Source: Chloroflexus aurantiacus J-10-fl
Lineage (GTDB): Bacteria > Chloroflexota > Chloroflexia > Chloroflexales > Chloroflexaceae
Length of the DNA: 64,000 bases
NCBI RefSeq assembly: GCF_000018865.1
Contig: NC_010175.1
Span: 4,154,001 to 4,218,000 of the forward strand
Direction of reading: 5' to 3'
Part shown: one piece after another, positions 61,307-64,000 of the stretch
Position numbering within the stretch: position 1 is the stretch's first letter
Layout: every line of letters begins with the position of its first letter
Made by a program: the position numbers and the translations under genes
The notes under the pieces: model-generated
The model's database searches: none
Told to the model about the DNA's origin: nothing
Seen by the model: only the letters and a program-made list of their open reading frames with translations

Positions 61307-62089
61307 TTAGCTGTCCAGTTTGCTCAGATCGCCGCCACCGCTGATCTTCTTGGTCAATGTAGGCGAGCCGAGATACCTCACATTGCCGCTACCGCTGATG
61401 GACACATCCAGCGTGTCCACTGCCCAGACCGTAACATCACCGCTGCCATTGACCGCCACCTCCACGATGGATGCCTTGAGTTTTTCTGCCAACAGATCGC
61501 CAGAACCAGATACTTTTACATGTAGTCTATCGGTTGTACCCGCCGCCTCCATCAAACCCGAGCTGTTGACTTCGGCAAGGATAGTCTTTGCCGCCACGTT
61601 GGGCAGGATCATGTCGCCCGAACCGCTGATGCGGACGGAGAGTGAAGCCACATCCAGGTTGACGAAGGTCACATCGCCAGAGCCGTTGATGTTGATGTCC
61701 AGTGAGTCTGCGGTGAAATCCTCCACGCGGATATCCGCCGAGCCAGAAAGGTCAATGGCGCTCAATTTGGGCAGGGTCACGCGGTAGATGAGCGTCTCAA
61801 ATTGCAGCATGGAGACCTCGGGGGTGGTACGCAGAGTCAGCACGCCCTTCTCCACCTCCACCTGCAAAACGGGCAGGATGTTGTCATCGGCTTCGATGCT
61901 CAGGCTGAAGTTGTCGCCCTGTTCGATGTACATCACGCCTGATGTCCCAAGGCGGATCTGATCGAAATCGCGTACATCGAAGGTTTGGGTGACCATGTTT
62001 CCCGATCCGGTCACCGCGCCAGGCGGGGTGAAACTACACGCGGAAAGCGCAACCACGAACACGAGTAACCAAACGATAAGTTGTTTCAT
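61307..62089 (-). CDS. DUF2807 lipoprotein (GIN domain)
   Basis: About 260 residues. A lipoprotein signal peptide (LIVWLLVFVVALSAC, Cys near 17) is followed by a beta-helical DUF2807/GIN domain with repeated SGSGDM/LSGSADIRV/NGSGDVTV motifs. Such head domains are found on surface-exposed adhesin-like or anti-sigma regulated proteins. It overlaps the upstream protease gene by four bases (ATGA), so the two are coupled. No sigma factor is adjacent. Confidence 0.85.
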   Translation of the reverse strand: MKQLIVWLLVFVVALSACSFTPPGAVTGSGNMVTQTFDVRDFDQIRLGTSGVMYIEQGDNFSLSIEADDNILPVLQVEVEKGVLTLRTTPEVSMLQFETLIYRVTLPKLSAIDLSGSADIRVEDFTADSLDININGSGDVTFVNLDVASLSVRISGSGDMILPNVAAKTILAEVNSSGLMEAAGTTDRLHVKVSGSGDLLAEKLKASIVEVAVNGSGDVTVWAVDTLDVSISGSGNVRYLGSPTLTKKISGGGDLSKLDS

Positions 62090-62868
62090 GATGTTTCTCC
62101 TTGTTGCCTGTAATGGCAATGATTCACGCGGTTAGGATCGATATCTTCCCTGTAACCGCGCAGCAAATAGACACCGTACAGTGCCATCAGCCCCGAAATA
62201 ACGACCTTCAAAATCGGGATGTACAGCGCCACTTCGCCCGCTTCCATGCCGCCTGTGGCGCTGAATTGCAGGAAGTCATTGAAGGCATGGAGCAGCACCA
62301 GCGGCACGACACTGTTCAAGCGGATGCGCAGTGCGCCAAGACCGATTGCTCCCAGAAACGAAGCAATGATTTGCGCCAACACGAAGATAGGATCACGCCC
62401 GACCAACAGCGAGTTGATATGGATAATGCCAAACAGCCCTGCCGAGATGAGCACTGCGTTCATTACGCCTTGTGGTCTGAGCGCATGCAGCAGCACGCCG
62501 CGAAAGATTGCTTCTTCCTGAAAACCGATCAACAGCGTCACAATAAGCAGGACGATGATGTTGCCGGGCGCGGGAAGTTGCGGTTGAAACAAGAGCGTTG
62601 GTCCAATCAACAGCACCAGCGGCACGAGTAAAAGGTGTACATTCTGCCATTGCGTTGGCGCGTTGAAGCCTGCCTCGCGCCACCAGCCCAAAACGGAAAG
62701 GATGACGATGGCAAGTAGTGCGTTGAGCATCAACAGCGGCAGGTCGAGCGCGACCAGCGGTACACCTGATGCCTTGCTAAAGAAGAACCCCGCCAGAACG
62801 AACACTTCAAGCACGAGTATGACGAGCACGGAAAATACCAACGGTTGTCTTGTAATCAGGTTTTTCAT
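62086..62868 (-). CDS. CPBP-family intramembrane metalloprotease
   Basis: About 260 residues with about eight helices. The conserved motifs are EEAIFRGVLLHA near residue 135, FGIIHINSLLVG near 165 and LLHAFNDFLQF near 205, which together give the Glu/His metal site of the CAAX-protease/bacteriocin-immunity (CPBP) group. ATG 62868 has AAGGAGGAAAA upstream. Coupled to the DUF2807 lipoprotein gene. Substrate unknown. Confidence 0.88.
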   Translation of the reverse strand: MKNLITRQPLVFSVLVILVLEVFVLAGFFFSKASGVPLVALDLPLLMLNALLAIVILSVLGWWREAGFNAPTQWQNVHLLLVPLVLLIGPTLLFQPQLPAPGNIIVLLIVTLLIGFQEEAIFRGVLLHALRPQGVMNAVLISAGLFGIIHINSLLVGRDPIFVLAQIIASFLGAIGLGALRIRLNSVVPLVLLHAFNDFLQFSATGGMEAGEVALYIPILKVVISGLMALYGVYLLRGYREDIDPNRVNHCHYRQQGETS

Positions 62869-63013
62869 TTTTTCCTCCTTGCTGCCAAGTGTAGGGCGGG
62901 GAGCTGCTTTTTCCATCTCCCAATCGGGAGATTTCAGTCGGGGGATAAACTACCCCCATCAATCCCTCCATGGGGAGATGGAGGGATTGATGGGGCTGTA
63001 TTAAGATGAGCAT

Positions 63014-63256
63014 ATGAACACGACACGACAACCATCGTTGTATACAATTCGGCTACGCGGTAAACTGGATCGCGAACAGGCTGCATGGTTTCCAGAGTTG
63101 ACCCATACTGACGACGAAGACGGCAATACCCTGCTGACGGGTGAACTGCCCGATCAGTCGGCACTGATGGGCATACTCTTTCGTGCCCACAATCTCAATT
63201 TGAAGATCTTGTGTGTGAAATTGAAGGTTCCCGTTGAAAGGGATAACAATGGATAA
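63014..63256 (+). CDS. Hypothetical small protein
   Basis: 80 residues with the pattern YTIRLRGKLDREQAAWFPEL, GNTLLTGELPDQSALMGIL and a C-terminal LNLKILCVKLKVP. Similar small proteins are common in Chloroflexi, from memory, but have no assigned function. It probably starts the operon leading to yrdB. No clear terminator after it. Confidence 0.65.
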   Translation: MNTTRQPSLYTIRLRGKLDREQAAWFPELTHTDDEDGNTLLTGELPDQSALMGILFRAHNLNLKILCVKLKVPVERDNNG

Positions 63257-63420
63257 GTTGTCTGATTCCATGTTCGATAGTTCGGTTTGTACTCCTGTAG
63301 TGTACAGACCTTCTGATCCTCTGCACCCATATGCTCTGGATACTTAAATCCTGGGATAGACGGCATCGCTTCCATCTTCACGTCTATCAGGGCCATGCAA
63401 TTGAGAATTAAGGAGAAAAA

Positions 63421-63762
63421 ATGGAAATGCTGAAGTTATTCAATCGCGGGCTACGTTTCTTACTTGAACTCTGTGGCCTCATCGTGTTTGGGTATTGGGG
63501 ATTCCAAACCGGCGACAACATGATGATGAAATTCCTGCTTGGGCTTGGCGTTCCTATCCTGTTCGCTGTGGTGTGGGGAACATTCCTGGCCCCCAAATCC
63601 ACGCGGCGACTGAGAGAACCATGGCGCTCACTGATCGAACTCATCATCTTTGCGCTGGCGTGTTGGGCATTGTATAGCACAGGTGCAGTCAATCTATCGG
63701 TCGCGTTTGGTGGTATCTATATCGTCAACAAAATATTGACAGTACTTTGGAGACAACAATGA
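63421..63762 (+). CDS. yrdB: YrdB-family membrane protein
   Basis: 113 residues with four helices, identified as YrdB/DUF2568 by LLELCGLIVFGYWGFQTG, VWGTFLAPKSTRRLREPWR and the C-terminal FGGIYIVNKILTVLW. Function unknown. AGGAGAAAAA lies before ATG 63421. The next gene overlaps its stop codon by ATGA. Confidence 0.8.
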   Translation: MEMLKLFNRGLRFLLELCGLIVFGYWGFQTGDNMMMKFLLGLGVPILFAVVWGTFLAPKSTRRLREPWRSLIELIIFALACWALYSTGAVNLSVAFGGIYIVNKILTVLWRQQ

Positions 63763-64000
63763 ACAAACGAAATTGGCTGGCAGTTTTCGGTGTTGTGTAC
63801 GTGTTGGCCTGGTTGATCGGGTTGGTAATCCCTACAGGCACGCTATCCCCATCTATGCCTGATGCAGAGCTTCGTCAGGCGCTGCTTGCCAATCAAACAG
63901 CGCGCCTGATACAGGTTTATCTCATTGACGGTGTGGCGGGTATTTCCATCCTGCTCTTCGCGGTTGCAGTATGCGGTCTATTCCAGACTCCAGGAGAAAA
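63759..64000 (+). CDS. Membrane protein, partial (cut by window end)
   Basis: The first 80 residues are visible, starting MNKRNWLAVFGVVYVLAWLIG, with a second hydrophobic segment LIDGVAGISILLFAVAVCG. It may be a DUF4386-like protein, but too little is seen. It is coupled to yrdB by an ATGA overlap and has no stop within the window. Confidence 0.6.
   Translation, partial: MNKRNWLAVFGVVYVLAWLIGLVIPTGTLSPSMPDAELRQALLANQTARLIQVYLIDGVAGISILLFAVAVCGLFQTPGE

Overview
The window is chromosomal DNA of a filamentous anoxygenic phototroph of the genus Chloroflexus or a very close relative. This rests on the GC level, on the gene families (tandem SPFH genes, a large double-VWA membrane protein, a MalT-like regulator, Rhs remnants), and on a LOV-histidine kinase whose sensor domain closely resembles, from memory, the published LOV domain of Chloroflexus aggregans. 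The species cannot be fixed from the sequence alone.

Layout. 0-9.2 kb: peptide deformylase, EamA transporter, Mfd, a zinc-ribbon protein, a DedA protein, a degenerate histidine kinase overlapping a NUDIX hydrolase. 9.3-13.9 kb: TrmB-like methyltransferase bracketed by short inverted repeats, YkgJ-type cysteine-cluster protein, small acidic protein, LrgB/LrgA, Der GTPase. 14-23.3 kb: GlgX debranching enzyme, LOV hybrid kinase, PfpI/DJ-1 protein, VWA protein with a small membrane partner. 23.4-30.6 kb (minus strand): RelE-like/UvrD-type helicase fusion; an ECF sigma factor with a DUF5667 partner, preceded by a secreted Asp-rich repeat protein; a BMP-family lipoprotein made of two nearly identical domains (999-bp internal duplication). 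30.9-45.8 kb: SPFH pair, orphan Phd/YefM antitoxin, Hsp20, pyruvate-dehydrogenase-type E1 alpha and beta, a tandem repeat array, MFS exporter, shikimate kinase with two extra copies of its 3' end, ClpB, ComEA-like protein, pyruvate kinase, BtuF-like protein.

45.9-51.7 kb is an accessory island: a large unrecognised protein, an intact IS5-type element, a SUKH-like immunity protein, a displaced Rhs tip, a decayed second transposase, and a frameshifted Rhs C-terminus with a putative toxin tip translationally coupled to a small candidate immunity gene. 52-56 kb holds a DHA2 exporter and a patatin-like lipase in repeat-rich spacer DNA. 56.2-64 kb carries small membrane proteins (DUF1772, DUF2269), AraC and MalT-like regulators, a DUF2807 lipoprotein coupled to a CPBP protease, and the start of a YrdB-containing operon that runs off the end.

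Most genes are housekeeping or stand-alone. The parts most likely to reward follow-up are the Rhs toxin/immunity island with the unknown 627-residue protein beside it, the tandem BMP lipoprotein, the sigma/anti-sigma/poly-Asp locus, the RelE-helicase fusion, and the repeated aroK tails. Assignments come from reading motifs by eye; no database search was run.
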